A DNA stretch of 64,000 nt from the NCBI RefSeq assembly GCF_048820915.1, contig NZ_JBMERR010000006.1, forward strand, positions 124,001 through 188,000, read 5' to 3'. The translations under genes and the position numbers were made by a program. The notes under the pieces are model-generated. The model had not been told where the DNA came from. It searched no databases and saw only the letters and a list, made by a program, of their open reading frames with translations. Numbering within the stretch: the first letter of the stretch is position 1; the number at the start of each line of letters is the position of its first letter. Below, piece by piece: positions 18,619-27,412 of this stretch. Origin of the DNA: Cribrihabitans_A pelagius (GTDB taxonomy: Bacteria > Pseudomonadota > Alphaproteobacteria > Rhodobacterales > Rhodobacteraceae).

Positions 18619-19554
18619 ATGTCCCGCAGGCACTACGATCTGCCGCCGCTGACTGCGCTCACCGCGTTCGAGGCCGCGGCGCGCCACCTCAGCTTCAAGA
18701 ACGCGGCCGAGGAGCTGGGCGTCACCCCCGGCGCGGTCAGCCATCAGGTGAAGGCGCTGGAGGCGGAACTGCAGGCGCCGCTGTTCCGGCGCAGGCATCG
18801 CGGTGTCGAGCTGACGGAGGAGGGGGAGGCACTGTTCGAAACCCTGGCCTCGGCCTTTTCGCGGATCTCGCGCAGTCTCAGGTCCATCCGCGGCCGCAGC
18901 ATCGGCGATACCGTCACCATCGGCTCGACCTCAGCGGTGGCGTCCCTGTGGTTGTCGCCAGCGGTGGTCCGCTTCTGGCGCAAGCACCCGGATGTGAACG
19001 TCAATCAGATCGTCCAGGACCGTCCCTTCCGAGCAGCACCGGAGGTGGATTTCTACATCCGCTACGGCCGCGACCCCGACCCGCGGCTGGAGCAGACCGA
19101 GCTCTACCGCGACCACCTGGTGCCGGTGGGCAACGCGGAGGCAGCCGCGCGGCTGGTGCAGTGTTCGCTTCAGGAACTGGCGGGCGAGCGGCTCTTGCAC
19201 CTTGAATCCGAAGACAAGAGCTGGACCACCTGGGCCGACTGGTTCCGCCAGCTGGGCTACACCGGACCGCTGGCGCCGGGAGTGCGGGTCAACAACTACT
19301 CGGTTGCCTTGCAGGCCGCTCAGGAAGGCGTCGGGCTGGCGCTTGGCTGGCAGCGTCTGCTGCGCCCGCTGCTCCAGAGCGGCCAGCTCACCCCGATTGG
19401 CCCGCATCTGCTGCCCGCGCCGCATGGTTTCCACCTCGCGGGCCGCCCGGACGAAGACCTGCCGCCGGCGGCGCGCCTGCTGCGCGATTGGGTGATTGCC
19501 GCAGTGCGGCAGGAGACGAATGAATCCATCTCACCCTGGAATGAGGTTTTCTGA
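18619..19554 (+). CDS. LysR family regulator, GcvA type
   Basis: A 311-residue regulator of the GcvA/AmpR subgroup, recognisable from the start LPPLTALTAFEAAARHLSFKNAA (shown in part: residues 8-30) and from LGVTPGAVSHQVKALE in the recognition helix. The effector domain ends with LARDWVIAAV-like sequence near residue 295. It lies directly upstream of, and in the same direction as, a Rieske oxygenase and an aldehyde dehydrogenase, with 63 bases between that include an imperfect inverted repeat. It is likely to control that cluster. The inducer is unknown. Confidence 0.9.
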   Translation: MSRRHYDLPPLTALTAFEAAARHLSFKNAAEELGVTPGAVSHQVKALEAELQAPLFRRRHRGVELTEEGEALFETLASAFSRISRSLRSIRGRSIGDTVTIGSTSAVASLWLSPAVVRFWRKHPDVNVNQIVQDRPFRAAPEVDFYIRYGRDPDPRLEQTELYRDHLVPVGNAEAAARLVQCSLQELAGERLLHLESEDKSWTTWADWFRQLGYTGPLAPGVRVNNYSVALQAAQEGVGLALGWQRLLRPLLQSGQLTPIGPHLLPAPHGFHLAGRPDEDLPPAARLLRDWVIAAVRQETNESISPWNEVF

Positions 19555-19555
19555 T

Positions 19556-19584
19556 ATTGAGCGAACCCCTCCGCTCCGTTCAAT
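19556..19584. promoter_or_regulatory. Imperfect inverted repeat before Rieske oxygenase gene
   Basis: ATTGAGCG (19556-19563) faces CGTTCAAT (19577-19584), matching at seven of eight positions across a 13-base spacer, in the short gap between the LysR and Rieske genes. This could be an operator for the upstream LysR protein; the call is weak. Confidence 0.3.
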
Positions 19585-19617
19585 GGCGCAAATGCGTTGT
19601 AAGGGGAGGACCGCCAG

Positions 19618-20772
19618 ATGAACACGTTTTCCAAGCTTGCCCCGGTGATGGCGCCAGTGAACATCGCCAATGGCCTGCCGAATGAACACTACACCGACCC
19701 AGGGGTCTTTGCCGAAGAACGCCAGGCGGTGCTCTTTGCGAATTGGTCCGGCATCGGCTTTGGCAAGGACCTGCCCGAGCCAGGCTATGCCAGGCCGGTC
19801 GACTTTCTCGGCATGCCGCTGCTGGTGGTGCGGGACCGCGAAGGCGAGATCGGCGTCTTTCAGAACACCTGCCGCCACCGCGGCATGATCCTGGTCGACA
19901 AGCCCGGCAAGCTGCGCGGTGCCATCCGCTGCCCCTATCACAGCTGGTGTTACGGGCTGGACGGCCGCCTGGTCTCCACCCCGCATGTGGGCGGGCCGGG
20001 CCAGAACAAGCACGAGGACATCCGCCTGGACGAGTTGGGCCTGCACCGCATCCGCTCCCATGTCTGGCGCGACGTGATCTTCGTCAATGTGAGCGGCACC
20101 GCTCCGGCGTTCGAGGAAGCCCATGCCGATCTCTTGAAGCGCTGGCAGGAGTTCGACCAGCCCGTCTACGGCAGCGGCGAGGCCTCGGGTTTCAAGCTGG
20201 AGGTGCGGACCAACTGGAAGCTTGCGGTCGAAAACTACTGCGAGAGCTATCACCTGCCTTGGGTGCATCCGGGTCTCAACAGCTATTCCCGGCTGGAGGA
20301 TCACTACAACATCGAGGTGCCGGGCGCCTATTCCGGCCAGGGCACGCTGGTCTACCGCCAGCTGAAGGGCGAGGACGGCAAGGTATTTGCGGATTTCCCC
20401 GGCCTCGGGACCCAGTGGGACGAAGGCGCCGAATATGTGGCTGTCTATCCGAATGTGCTCCTCGGCGTGCAGCGGGACCATGCCTTCGCCATCGTGCTGG
20501 AGCCGGTAGACTGCGAAAACACCATCGAGCATATCGAGCTCTACTACTCCCAGCCCGCGGAGGAGACGCCGGAGCTCGTGGGGCTCAGGGCGGAGAACGC
20601 GCGGCTTTGGAAGACCGTCTTTGAAGAAGACGTCTTTGTCGTCGAAGGCATGCAGAAGGGCCGCCATGGCGCGCTGTTCGACGGGGGCCGGTTTTCTCCG
20701 GTGATGGACGGGCCGACGCACAACTTTCACGCCTGGGTGGCCGATCAGGTGACAAAGGGGCGGCAGGCATGA
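19618..20772 (+). CDS. Rieske non-heme iron oxygenase, alpha subunit
   Basis: A 384-residue aromatic-ring-hydroxylating/choline-monooxygenase-type oxygenase. The Rieske [2Fe-2S] ligands are C85, H87 (NTCRHRG), C105 and H108 (CPYHSW). The mononuclear iron site is H212 and H217 (ESYHLPWVH) with D338, and E209 sits at the position that bridges electron transfer between subunits, as in carnitine and betaine monooxygenase-like enzymes. No reductase gene is in the cluster; the PNPOx/ferredoxin reductase fusion at 10.4 kb is a possible but unproven partner. It overlaps the next aldehyde dehydrogenase gene by four bases, which suggests the oxygenase produces an aldehyde, for example by N-dealkylation of a quaternary amine. 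The substrate is unknown. Confidence 0.9.
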   Translation: MNTFSKLAPVMAPVNIANGLPNEHYTDPGVFAEERQAVLFANWSGIGFGKDLPEPGYARPVDFLGMPLLVVRDREGEIGVFQNTCRHRGMILVDKPGKLRGAIRCPYHSWCYGLDGRLVSTPHVGGPGQNKHEDIRLDELGLHRIRSHVWRDVIFVNVSGTAPAFEEAHADLLKRWQEFDQPVYGSGEASGFKLEVRTNWKLAVENYCESYHLPWVHPGLNSYSRLEDHYNIEVPGAYSGQGTLVYRQLKGEDGKVFADFPGLGTQWDEGAEYVAVYPNVLLGVQRDHAFAIVLEPVDCENTIEHIELYYSQPAEETPELVGLRAENARLWKTVFEEDVFVVEGMQKGRHGALFDGGRFSPVMDGPTHNFHAWVADQVTKGRQA

Positions 20773-22220
20773 GCGGTTTTCTGTCGGATGGGCTGGCGCG
20801 GAATTTTGTAGCCGGCAGTTGGGTCGAAGGCGACGGCGGTAAGCACATCGCGGTGGCGGACCCCGGAAACGAATCCCATCTGGCCGATTCCGCGCTCGCA
20901 GGGGAGGAAAGCCTCTCCCGCGCGCTTGAGGCCGCGCGCGCCAGTGTCCGTCGCGGCGATCTTTCTGGCATGCGCCCCGCCGCACGGGGGCAGATGATGC
21001 AGCGGGTCGCGGCGGAAATCCGGGGGATCGCGGCCGAGGGCGCGGAGGTCTTATGCCGGGAAAGCGGCAAATCCCTCAGCGCCGCCCAGGATGAATTCGA
21101 AGAAGCGGCGCAGTACTTCGAATATTACGGCGGTGTGGCCGACAAGATCGAGGGCAAAGCGATTCCGCTTGGCCCGGAATACGCCGACTATACTATTTAT
21201 GAGCCGCATGGCGTCTCCGCCCAGATCGTGCCCTGGAACTTCCCCGTGTCGATCGCCGCGCGTTCGCTGGCGCCGGCGCTGGCGGCGGGCAATTCGGTGA
21301 TTGTGAAATCGCCGGAGCTGGACCCTCTGGCGCTCTCGATGCTGGGGCTGGCGCTGCAGCGGGCGGAGGTGCCGGAGGGCGCGGTCTCGATCCTGAACGG
21401 CATCGGCGCGGAGCTTGGCGCGCGCCTGGTGGCAAGCCCGGACGTGGATCAGATCGTCTTCACCGGCTCGGTTGCGACCGGGCAGGCGGTGCTGCACGCG
21501 GCGGCGGAGACGGTTACGCCCGCGCTGATGGAGCTGGGCGGCAAGTCCGCCGCGGTGGTGTTCGAAGACGCGGGCCTGGATACGCTGATGTCGAGCCTTG
21601 AAAGCGGCATCTTCTACCACGCCGGGCAGGTCTGCTCCGCGATGTCGCGGGTGCTGGTGCATCGCTCTCTTTACGATGAAGCGGTGGAGCGCGCCGCCGC
21701 TCTGGCGGAGGGGCTGAGCGTCGGGCACGGGCTGGACAATCCGGGCCTCACGCCGGTGATTTCCGCCGCGCAGCTTGACCGGATCGAAACCCTCACCGCG
21801 GGCGCCCGGCAAGCGGGCGCGCGGGTGGCAGCCGGGGGCGCGCGGCTGGAGCGCGAAGGCCACTTCATGGCGGCGACGATATTGGCCGATGTGGACCCGC
21901 AGGCCCGGGTGGCGCAGGAGGAGATCTTCGGCCCCGTCACCTGCTTCGCTCCGTTCGACACCGAAGCGGAGGCCATCGCCATCGCCAACGGCACCCAATT
22001 CGGGCTGGTGGCAGGCGTCTTCACCCGTGATCTGGCGCGCGCGCACCGGGTGGCGCAGCGGCTGCGGGCGGGGCAGGTCTTTGTCAACGAATGGTTTGCC
22101 GGCGGCATCGCCACCCCTTTTGGCGGCATCGGAAAATCCGGCTTTGGCCGCGAGAAGGGTTTGGAAGCGCTTTATAACTACGTGTGCACCAAGAACATCG
22201 CGATCTCGCTGAAAGGCTGA
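20769..22220 (+). CDS. NAD(P)-dependent aldehyde dehydrogenase
   Basis: A 483-residue member of the aldehyde dehydrogenase superfamily. Seen: nucleotide-binding region VPWNFPVSIAARSLAPALAAGN, catalytic Glu in MELGGKSAAVVF, catalytic Cys in YHAGQVCSAMSRV, and the C-terminal FGGIGKSGFGREKG. It is translationally coupled (ATGA) to the Rieske oxygenase gene and followed after two bases by a small unknown gene, so it probably oxidises the aldehyde released by the oxygenase to the acid. The precise substrate cannot be assigned. Confidence 0.93.
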   Translation: MSGFLSDGLARNFVAGSWVEGDGGKHIAVADPGNESHLADSALAGEESLSRALEAARASVRRGDLSGMRPAARGQMMQRVAAEIRGIAAEGAEVLCRESGKSLSAAQDEFEEAAQYFEYYGGVADKIEGKAIPLGPEYADYTIYEPHGVSAQIVPWNFPVSIAARSLAPALAAGNSVIVKSPELDPLALSMLGLALQRAEVPEGAVSILNGIGAELGARLVASPDVDQIVFTGSVATGQAVLHAAAETVTPALMELGGKSAAVVFEDAGLDTLMSSLESGIFYHAGQVCSAMSRVLVHRSLYDEAVERAAALAEGLSVGHGLDNPGLTPVISAAQLDRIETLTAGARQAGARVAAGGARLEREGHFMAATILADVDPQARVAQEEIFGPVTCFAPFDTEAEAIAIANGTQFGLVAGVFTRDLARAHRVAQRLRAGQVFVNEWFAGGIATPFGGIGKSGFGREKGLEALYNYVCTKNIAISLKG

Positions 22221-22222
22221 GC

Positions 22223-22477
22223 ATGGAACGCGCTGAGCTAGACAGGGTTGATCTGGACGGGGCCTTGCTGAAGGCTCACGCGGGTCACGACCTGCCAGCG
22301 CTTGTGCGGCTCTACACCGTGGCAGGCGACAGGGCGGAGGCCGAAGGCAATATCGATGCGGCCTGTTTCTACCTGACCCATGCCTTTGTCTTTGCGCTGG
22401 AGGCGGGTGCGCCGGAGGCGGATGCGCTCAACCGCCGGCTGGCTGCGCGGGGGCGGGCGCACCTGCTGGCTCTCTAG
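22223..22477 (+). CDS. Small conserved-looking protein of unknown function
   Basis: An 84-residue acidic, helical protein starting at ATG 22223, two bases after the aldehyde dehydrogenase stop. It contains LPALVRLYTVAGDRAEAEGNID and ACFYLTHAFVFALEAG, a pattern of paired amphipathic helices similar to a single TPR-like unit. No signal peptide or membrane segment. Codon use resembles its neighbours. Because it is coupled to the Rieske/aldehyde dehydrogenase genes it could be an assembly or regulatory factor for that pathway, but I do not recognise the family. Confidence 0.7.
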   Translation: MERAELDRVDLDGALLKAHAGHDLPALVRLYTVAGDRAEAEGNIDAACFYLTHAFVFALEAGAPEADALNRRLAARGRAHLLAL

Positions 22478-22614
22478 CCAGCGCATTGGCGCGGGGGGGA
22501 GGGGGCTTATGCGCCGCCTTCTGGACGCGATGCAGCAGCGCGTCCGCCAAAACCTGAATTCCCTCAGCATCCGGCCGCAAGAAATTGCCCCGCCAGAAGC
22601 GGCGTGCTCTTGCC

Positions 22615-22628
22615 ATTTGGCGCCAAAT
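22615..22628. promoter_or_regulatory. Perfect 14-bp palindrome upstream of nqr operon
   Basis: ATTTGGCGCCAAAT is a perfect palindrome 143 bases before nqrA, in the 294-base gap after the small unknown gene. It has the form of a dimeric repressor or activator site. No adjacent regulator gene suggests which protein would bind it. Confidence 0.45.
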
Positions 22629-22663
22629 TTGGTTCCAGTGCCCGTGGAAATCAGGCCGGGCTG

Positions 22664-22696
22664 GGCTGCATTGGATCGCCAGGATCCAATGCAGCC
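22664..22696 (+). terminator. Perfect 14-bp hairpin upstream of nqrA
   Basis: Arms GGCTGCATTGGATC and GATCCAATGCAGCC enclose a 5-base loop, followed by GTTCGCTTTGTTTC. It could be a terminator for the preceding cluster with a poor T-tail, or a 5' leader structure of the nqr mRNA, since it ends 75 bases before nqrA. Confidence 0.5.
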
Positions 22697-22771
22697 GTTC
22701 GCTTTGTTTCCACCGCCGGAAGCAGATAAGAACCGCCACGGGAATCGGCCTCGGAAGGACGTAGCGCAGAT

Positions 22772-24115
22772 ATGAAAACATTTAACTTGAAAAGGGGGCT
22801 GGATCTGCCTGTTGCGGGCGCGCCCGAGCAGAGAATTCATCCCGGCCCGGCCATCACTTCGGTGGCGGTTCTGGGGCCCGACTACCTGGGGCTGAAACCG
22901 CGCATGCTGGTGCAGGAGGGCGAAGAGGTCCGCCGCGGCACGCCGCTGTTCTGCCACAAGGACGCGCCCGAGGCGATGATGGTGGCACCGGTCTCCGGTA
23001 AGATCACCGCGATCAACCGCGGCGCCCGCCGGGTGCTGCAAAGCGTGGCGATCGAGGTGAGCGACGCCGAGGACAAGGGTCTGGACTTCTCTGCCACCGG
23101 CAACGCCGATACTGCCGAAGGCCTGACCGAAAAGCTCTGCGCCGCCGGTCTCTGGACCTCCTTCCTGACCCGTCCCTATTCCAAGATGCCGAAGCCGGGC
23201 ACCAGGCCCGACGCGATCTTCGTCAGCGCGATGGACAGCGAGCCGCTGGCGCCTGATGCCGCGCTGATCATCGAAGATGCGCGCGACGCTTTCGAGACGG
23301 GCTTGAAGGCCATAACCCTGTTGACCGACGGCCCCACCTTCCTGTGCCAGAAGGCAGGCGACAGCATCCCCGGCGCCGATTTCGCCGGTGTGGAAGCTGC
23401 GGCCTTTGACGGGCCGCACCCCGCAGGCCTGGCCGGCACCCATATTCATTTCCTGCATCCGCTGGCCTCCGACAGCATGGTTTGGACGATCTCCTTCCAG
23501 GATGTGATTGCCATCGGCCGCCTGCTGATGACCGGCCACCTGGACCCGCGCGTAGTAATAGCGCTCTCCGGCCCCGCCGCGCGCGAACCGCGCCTGGTCC
23601 GCACCGTCATGGGCGCCTCCACCGAGGAACTGACCCGCGGCGAGATCGCAGTGGACGGCCTGGTGCGGGTGATTTCCGGTTCGATCCTGTCAGGCCGCCA
23701 GGCCGCGGGGCCGCTGGCCTACTTGGGGCGCTTTGCCCGCCAGGTCGCCATCATCGAGGAAGACCACGTGCAGCACCCGATGGGCTGGATCCGGCCGATG
23801 CCGTCCAAGTTCGCGGTGCAGCCGGTGCTGGGCTCGGCGCTGTCGAAAAAACTGTTCAACCTGACCAGCAACCTCAACGGCGGCCGCCGGGCGATGGTGC
23901 CCACCGGCACCTTCGAGCGGCTGATGCCGCAGGACTACCTGCCGACGCAGCTGTTGCGCGCGCTTCTGGTGATGGACACCGATACCGCTCAGGCGCTTGG
24001 CGCGCTGGAGCTGGACGAAGAGGATCTCGGCCTCGTGGGCTTTGCCTGTCCGGCCAAGTATGAATACGGGCAGGCGCTGCGCGACTGCCTGACCAAGATT
24101 GAAAAGGAGGGCTGA
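22772..24115 (+). CDS. nqrA: Na+-translocating NADH:quinone reductase subunit A
   Basis: A 447-residue peripheral cytoplasmic subunit of the sodium-pumping NADH:ubiquinone oxidoreductase. It begins MKTFNLKRGLDLPVAG, followed by the biotinyl/lipoyl-like fold KPRMLVQEGEEVRRGTPLF that is typical of NqrA. NqrA lacks its own redox cofactor and sits near the quinone site. First gene of the nqrABCDEF operon, with AAGGACG 14-8 bases before the ATG and two palindromic elements further upstream. Length is normal. Confidence 0.97.
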   Translation: MKTFNLKRGLDLPVAGAPEQRIHPGPAITSVAVLGPDYLGLKPRMLVQEGEEVRRGTPLFCHKDAPEAMMVAPVSGKITAINRGARRVLQSVAIEVSDAEDKGLDFSATGNADTAEGLTEKLCAAGLWTSFLTRPYSKMPKPGTRPDAIFVSAMDSEPLAPDAALIIEDARDAFETGLKAITLLTDGPTFLCQKAGDSIPGADFAGVEAAAFDGPHPAGLAGTHIHFLHPLASDSMVWTISFQDVIAIGRLLMTGHLDPRVVIALSGPAAREPRLVRTVMGASTEELTRGEIAVDGLVRVISGSILSGRQAAGPLAYLGRFARQVAIIEEDHVQHPMGWIRPMPSKFAVQPVLGSALSKKLFNLTSNLNGGRRAMVPTGTFERLMPQDYLPTQLLRALLVMDTDTAQALGALELDEEDLGLVGFACPAKYEYGQALRDCLTKIEKEG

Positions 24116-24120
24116 GCCGG

Positions 24121-25329
24121 ATGGGATTGCGCAGCTTCTTTGACCGGATCGAGCCGCACTTCGAGAAGGGCGGCAGATACGAAAAGCTTTTTCCTGTTTA
24201 CGAGATGGTGGAAAGCTTCCTCTACACGCCGAAAACCGTGACGTCTGTGGCGCCGCATGCCCGCTCCTACATCGACATGAAGCGGATCATGACCTACGTG
24301 GTGATCGCCACCATCCCCTGCATCCTGTGGGGCATGTGGAACACCGGCTACCAGAACAACTCCGCGATTGCGATGCTGGGGGCCGACTCTGCCACCGGCT
24401 GGCGCGTTGCGGTGCTGCATACGCTTGGCATTTCGCTCGATGCGTCGAACCCGCTGGCCAATATCGCGCATGGGTTCCTCTACTTCCTGCCGATCTACGT
24501 GGTGACGCTGGTTGCCGGCGGCATCTTCGAAGTCCTCTTCGCCACCGTGCGCGGGCATGAGGTGAACGAGGGCTTCCTGGTGACCTCGATGCTCTATGCG
24601 CTGATCCTGCCGGCCTCGACGCCGCTGTGGCAGGTGGCGCTTGGCATCATCTTTGGCGTGGTAATCGGCAAGGAGGTCTTTGGCGGCACCGGCAAGAACT
24701 TCCTGAACCCGGCGCTCACCGGCCGGGCATTCCTGTATTTCGCCTATCCCGCCAACATGTCCGGCGACGCGATCTGGACGCCGGTCGACGGCTTCTCCGG
24801 CGCGACCGCGCTGGCGGTCTCGGCATCCGACGGCTACCAGGCGCTGGCGGCCGAAGGCATCACCTGGGCTGATGCCTTCTTCGGCATGATCCAGGGCAGC
24901 TTTGGCGAAACCTCGACGCTGGCCTGTGCCATCGGGCTGGTGTTCCTGCTTGCCACCAGGATTGCCAACTGGCGCCTGGTCGCAGGCTGTCTGGGCGGGA
25001 TGATCGGCTTCTCGCTGCTCCTGAACCTGATCGGCTCCGAGACAAACCCGATGTTCGCCATGCCCTGGTACTGGCACCTGGTGCTGGGCGGCTATGCCTT
25101 CGGTCTCGTCTTCATGGTGACCGAGCCGGTCTCGGCCAGCCACACCAACATGGGCCGCCTTATTTACGGCGCGCTGATCGGGATGATGGTGGTGCTGATC
25201 CGCGTGATCAACCCGGCCTTCCCGGAAGGCATGATGCTTGCGATCCTGTTCGGCAACGTCTTTGCACCGCTGATCGATTACTTCGTCGTGCAGGCAAACA
25301 TCAAACGGAGGGCGCGCCGCCATGTCTGA
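24121..25329 (+). CDS. nqrB: Na+-NQR membrane subunit B (covalent FMN)
   Basis: A 402-residue integral membrane subunit with about ten hydrophobic helices. The FMN is attached through phosphoester to T229 in DGFSGATALA, the expected flavinylation motif, added by the flavin transferase ApbE (gene at 29711). NqrB also binds riboflavin and forms part of the sodium channel and quinone site. It begins five bases after nqrA and overlaps nqrC by eight bases. Confidence 0.97.
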   Translation: MGLRSFFDRIEPHFEKGGRYEKLFPVYEMVESFLYTPKTVTSVAPHARSYIDMKRIMTYVVIATIPCILWGMWNTGYQNNSAIAMLGADSATGWRVAVLHTLGISLDASNPLANIAHGFLYFLPIYVVTLVAGGIFEVLFATVRGHEVNEGFLVTSMLYALILPASTPLWQVALGIIFGVVIGKEVFGGTGKNFLNPALTGRAFLYFAYPANMSGDAIWTPVDGFSGATALAVSASDGYQALAAEGITWADAFFGMIQGSFGETSTLACAIGLVFLLATRIANWRLVAGCLGGMIGFSLLLNLIGSETNPMFAMPWYWHLVLGGYAFGLVFMVTEPVSASHTNMGRLIYGALIGMMVVLIRVINPAFPEGMMLAILFGNVFAPLIDYFVVQANIKRRARRHV

Positions 25330-26134
25330 GACGCAGACTCCTGAACCCAAGGGCCTGATCGGCCGCTTCCTCGCCGCGTCGCCGGACTCGGTGGGCAAGA
25401 CCGTCTTTGTCGCGGTCGCCGTCTGCCTCGTCGCCTCGATGATCGTGTCGGCCGCCGCCGTATCGCTGCGGCCCGTCCAGGAGGCCAACAAGCTGCGCGA
25501 TAAGCAGCTGAACATCCTGCAGGTCGCGGGCCTCTACGAGCCGGGCCGGGACGTGGCCGAAGCCTTCCAGGCGTTCGAGCCGAAGGTGCTGGAGCTGGAA
25601 ACCGGCACTTTCACCGACCGCTTCGACCCGGCCGAGTTCGACGATCTGGCCGCCGCGCAGGACCCCGAGATCAGCCGCCCGCTTGAGGACGACCCGGCGG
25701 GCATCGGCCGCCAGTCGCTCTACAAGACGATCTACCTGCTGCGCGACGAGGCCGGCGCGCTCGACAAGGTCATCCTGCCGGTGCACGGCTACGGGTTGTG
25801 GTCGACGCTGTATGGCTACATCGCGCTGGAAGAGAACGGCAACGACATCTTTGGCTTGCAGTTCTACCAGCACGGCGAAACCCCGGGCCTCGGCGCTGAG
25901 GTCGACAACCCGCGCTGGAAGGTGCTGTGGCGTGACAAGAAGCTGCGCGACGACGAGGACACGCTGCAAATTTCCGTGTCCAAAAACCCGCCCGCGGCCG
26001 GCCCCGAATACCACGTCGACGCGCTGGCAGGCGCGACCCTGACCACCGTGGGTGTCGACAACCTGCTGAAGTTCTGGATGGGCGAGGAGGGCTATGCACC
26101 CTTCCTGAAAGCCCTGCGCGAGGGAGGCATCTGA
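25322..26134 (+). CDS. nqrC: Na+-NQR subunit C (covalent FMN)
   Basis: A 270-residue subunit with one N-terminal membrane helix (about residues 26-48) and a periplasmic flavin domain. The flavinylation motif is DALAGATLTT near residue 234-243; it has Ala where many relatives have Ser in SGAT, while the Thr acceptor is kept. NqrC passes electrons from the NqrD/E iron-sulfur centre to NqrB. It overlaps nqrB by eight bases and nqrD by one base, consistent with tight stoichiometric translation. Confidence 0.96.
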   Translation: MSETQTPEPKGLIGRFLAASPDSVGKTVFVAVAVCLVASMIVSAAAVSLRPVQEANKLRDKQLNILQVAGLYEPGRDVAEAFQAFEPKVLELETGTFTDRFDPAEFDDLAAAQDPEISRPLEDDPAGIGRQSLYKTIYLLRDEAGALDKVILPVHGYGLWSTLYGYIALEENGNDIFGLQFYQHGETPGLGAEVDNPRWKVLWRDKKLRDDEDTLQISVSKNPPAAGPEYHVDALAGATLTTVGVDNLLKFWMGEEGYAPFLKALREGGI

Positions 26135-26787
26135 TGGCTCAGTCCAAGAAGGAAATGCTGATCGACCCGCTGGTCGACAACAACCCGATCACCCTGCAGG
26201 TGCTGGGCATCTGCTCGGCGCTGGCGGTGACATCGTCGCTGCAGGTGGCCTTTGTGATGACGCTTGCGGTGACCTTCGTGACCGCGTTTTCGTCGATGTT
26301 CATCTCGATCCTGCGCAACCAGATCCCGGGCTCGATCCGGATCATCGTGCAGATGGTGATCATCGCCTCGCTGGTGATCCTAGTGGACCAGGTGCTGAAG
26401 GCCTATGCCTTTGATATCTCGAAGACGCTTTCGGTCTTCGTCGGCCTGATCATCACCAACTGCATCGTGATGGGCCGCGCCGAAGCCTTCGCCATGAAGA
26501 ACCCGCCCGCGGCGTCCTTCATCGACGGTCTGGGCAACGGCCTCGGCTACGGGCTGATCCTGATGCTGGTCGGCTTCATCCGCGAGCTGTTCGGCGCGGG
26601 CTCGCTGTTCGGCGTCACCATCATGGAAACCGTGAACAACGGCGGCTGGTACATGCCGAACGGCCTGCTGCTGCTGCCGCCCTCGGCCTTCTTCGTGATC
26701 GGCCTGCTGATCTGGGGCTTCCGCACCTGGAAGCCGAACCAGGTCGAAGAACGTGAATTCAAGATCCAGAGGGTGGAGGCGCACTGA
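26134..26787 (+). CDS. nqrD: Na+-NQR membrane subunit D
   Basis: A 217-residue multispanning membrane protein, six hydrophobic segments, with the conserved NCIVMGRAEAFAMKNPP motif. The Cys in this motif helps bind the intramembrane [2Fe-2S] cluster shared with NqrE. It is homologous to RnfE, but the operon content (NqrA, NqrC, NqrF) makes it NQR rather than RNF. Overlaps nqrC and nqrE starts by one base each. Confidence 0.96.
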   Translation: MAQSKKEMLIDPLVDNNPITLQVLGICSALAVTSSLQVAFVMTLAVTFVTAFSSMFISILRNQIPGSIRIIVQMVIIASLVILVDQVLKAYAFDISKTLSVFVGLIITNCIVMGRAEAFAMKNPPAASFIDGLGNGLGYGLILMLVGFIRELFGAGSLFGVTIMETVNNGGWYMPNGLLLLPPSAFFVIGLLIWGFRTWKPNQVEEREFKIQRVEAH

Positions 26788-27395
26788 TGGAAGGGCTGAT
26801 CTCGCTGGCCGTAAAGGCCGTCTTTGTCGAAAACCTGGCGCTGTCCTTCTTCCTGGGCATGTGTACCTTCATCGCGGTGTCGAAAAAGATCTCGACCGCG
26901 CTGGGGCTGGGGATCTCGGTCATGGTGGTGCAGGCCATCACCGTGCCTGCCAACAACCTGCTGCTCACTTACCTGCTGAAACCCGGCGCGCTGGCCTGGG
27001 CGGGCTTCCCGGATGTGGACCTCACCTTCCTCGGCCTGATCTCCTACATCGGGGTGATCGCGGCGATGGTGCAGATCCTGGAGATGATCCTCGATAAGTA
27101 TTTCCCGCCGCTCTACAACGCGCTGGGGATCTTCCTGCCGCTGATCACGGTGAACTGCGCGATCCTTGGCGGTTCGCTGTTCATGGTGGAACGCGACTAC
27201 AACTTCGCCGAGGCGGCCACTTACGGCCTGTCCTCCGGCTTCGGCTGGGCGCTGGCAATCACCGCAATGGCGGGCGTGCGCGAGAAGCTGAAATATTCCG
27301 ACGTGCCGGACGGCCTGCAGGGCCTGGGCATCACCTTCATCACCGCGGGTCTGATGGCGATGGCCTTCATGTCCTTCAGCGGCGTCAAACTGTAA
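26787..27395 (+). CDS. nqrE: Na+-NQR membrane subunit E
   Basis: A 202-residue six-helix membrane protein related to RnfA and to NqrD, with inverted topology. It contains LSFFLGMCTFIAVSKK near the N-terminus and LITVNCAILGGSLFM in the middle; the Cys residues of these segments bind the intramembrane iron-sulfur cluster together with NqrD. Length is normal and spacing to nqrF is 17 bases with GGAGAG before the nqrF ATG. Confidence 0.96.
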   Translation: MEGLISLAVKAVFVENLALSFFLGMCTFIAVSKKISTALGLGISVMVVQAITVPANNLLLTYLLKPGALAWAGFPDVDLTFLGLISYIGVIAAMVQILEMILDKYFPPLYNALGIFLPLITVNCAILGGSLFMVERDYNFAEAATYGLSSGFGWALAITAMAGVREKLKYSDVPDGLQGLGITFITAGLMAMAFMSFSGVKL

Positions 27396-27412
27396 CGGAG
27401 AGCGCGCAAGAC

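Noticed and set aside
26134..27395. nqrD/nqrE as rnfE/rnfA of an RNF complex
   Set aside because: The operon has NqrA, NqrC and the NADH-oxidising NqrF and no RnfB/RnfC, and apbE and nqrM are nearby.
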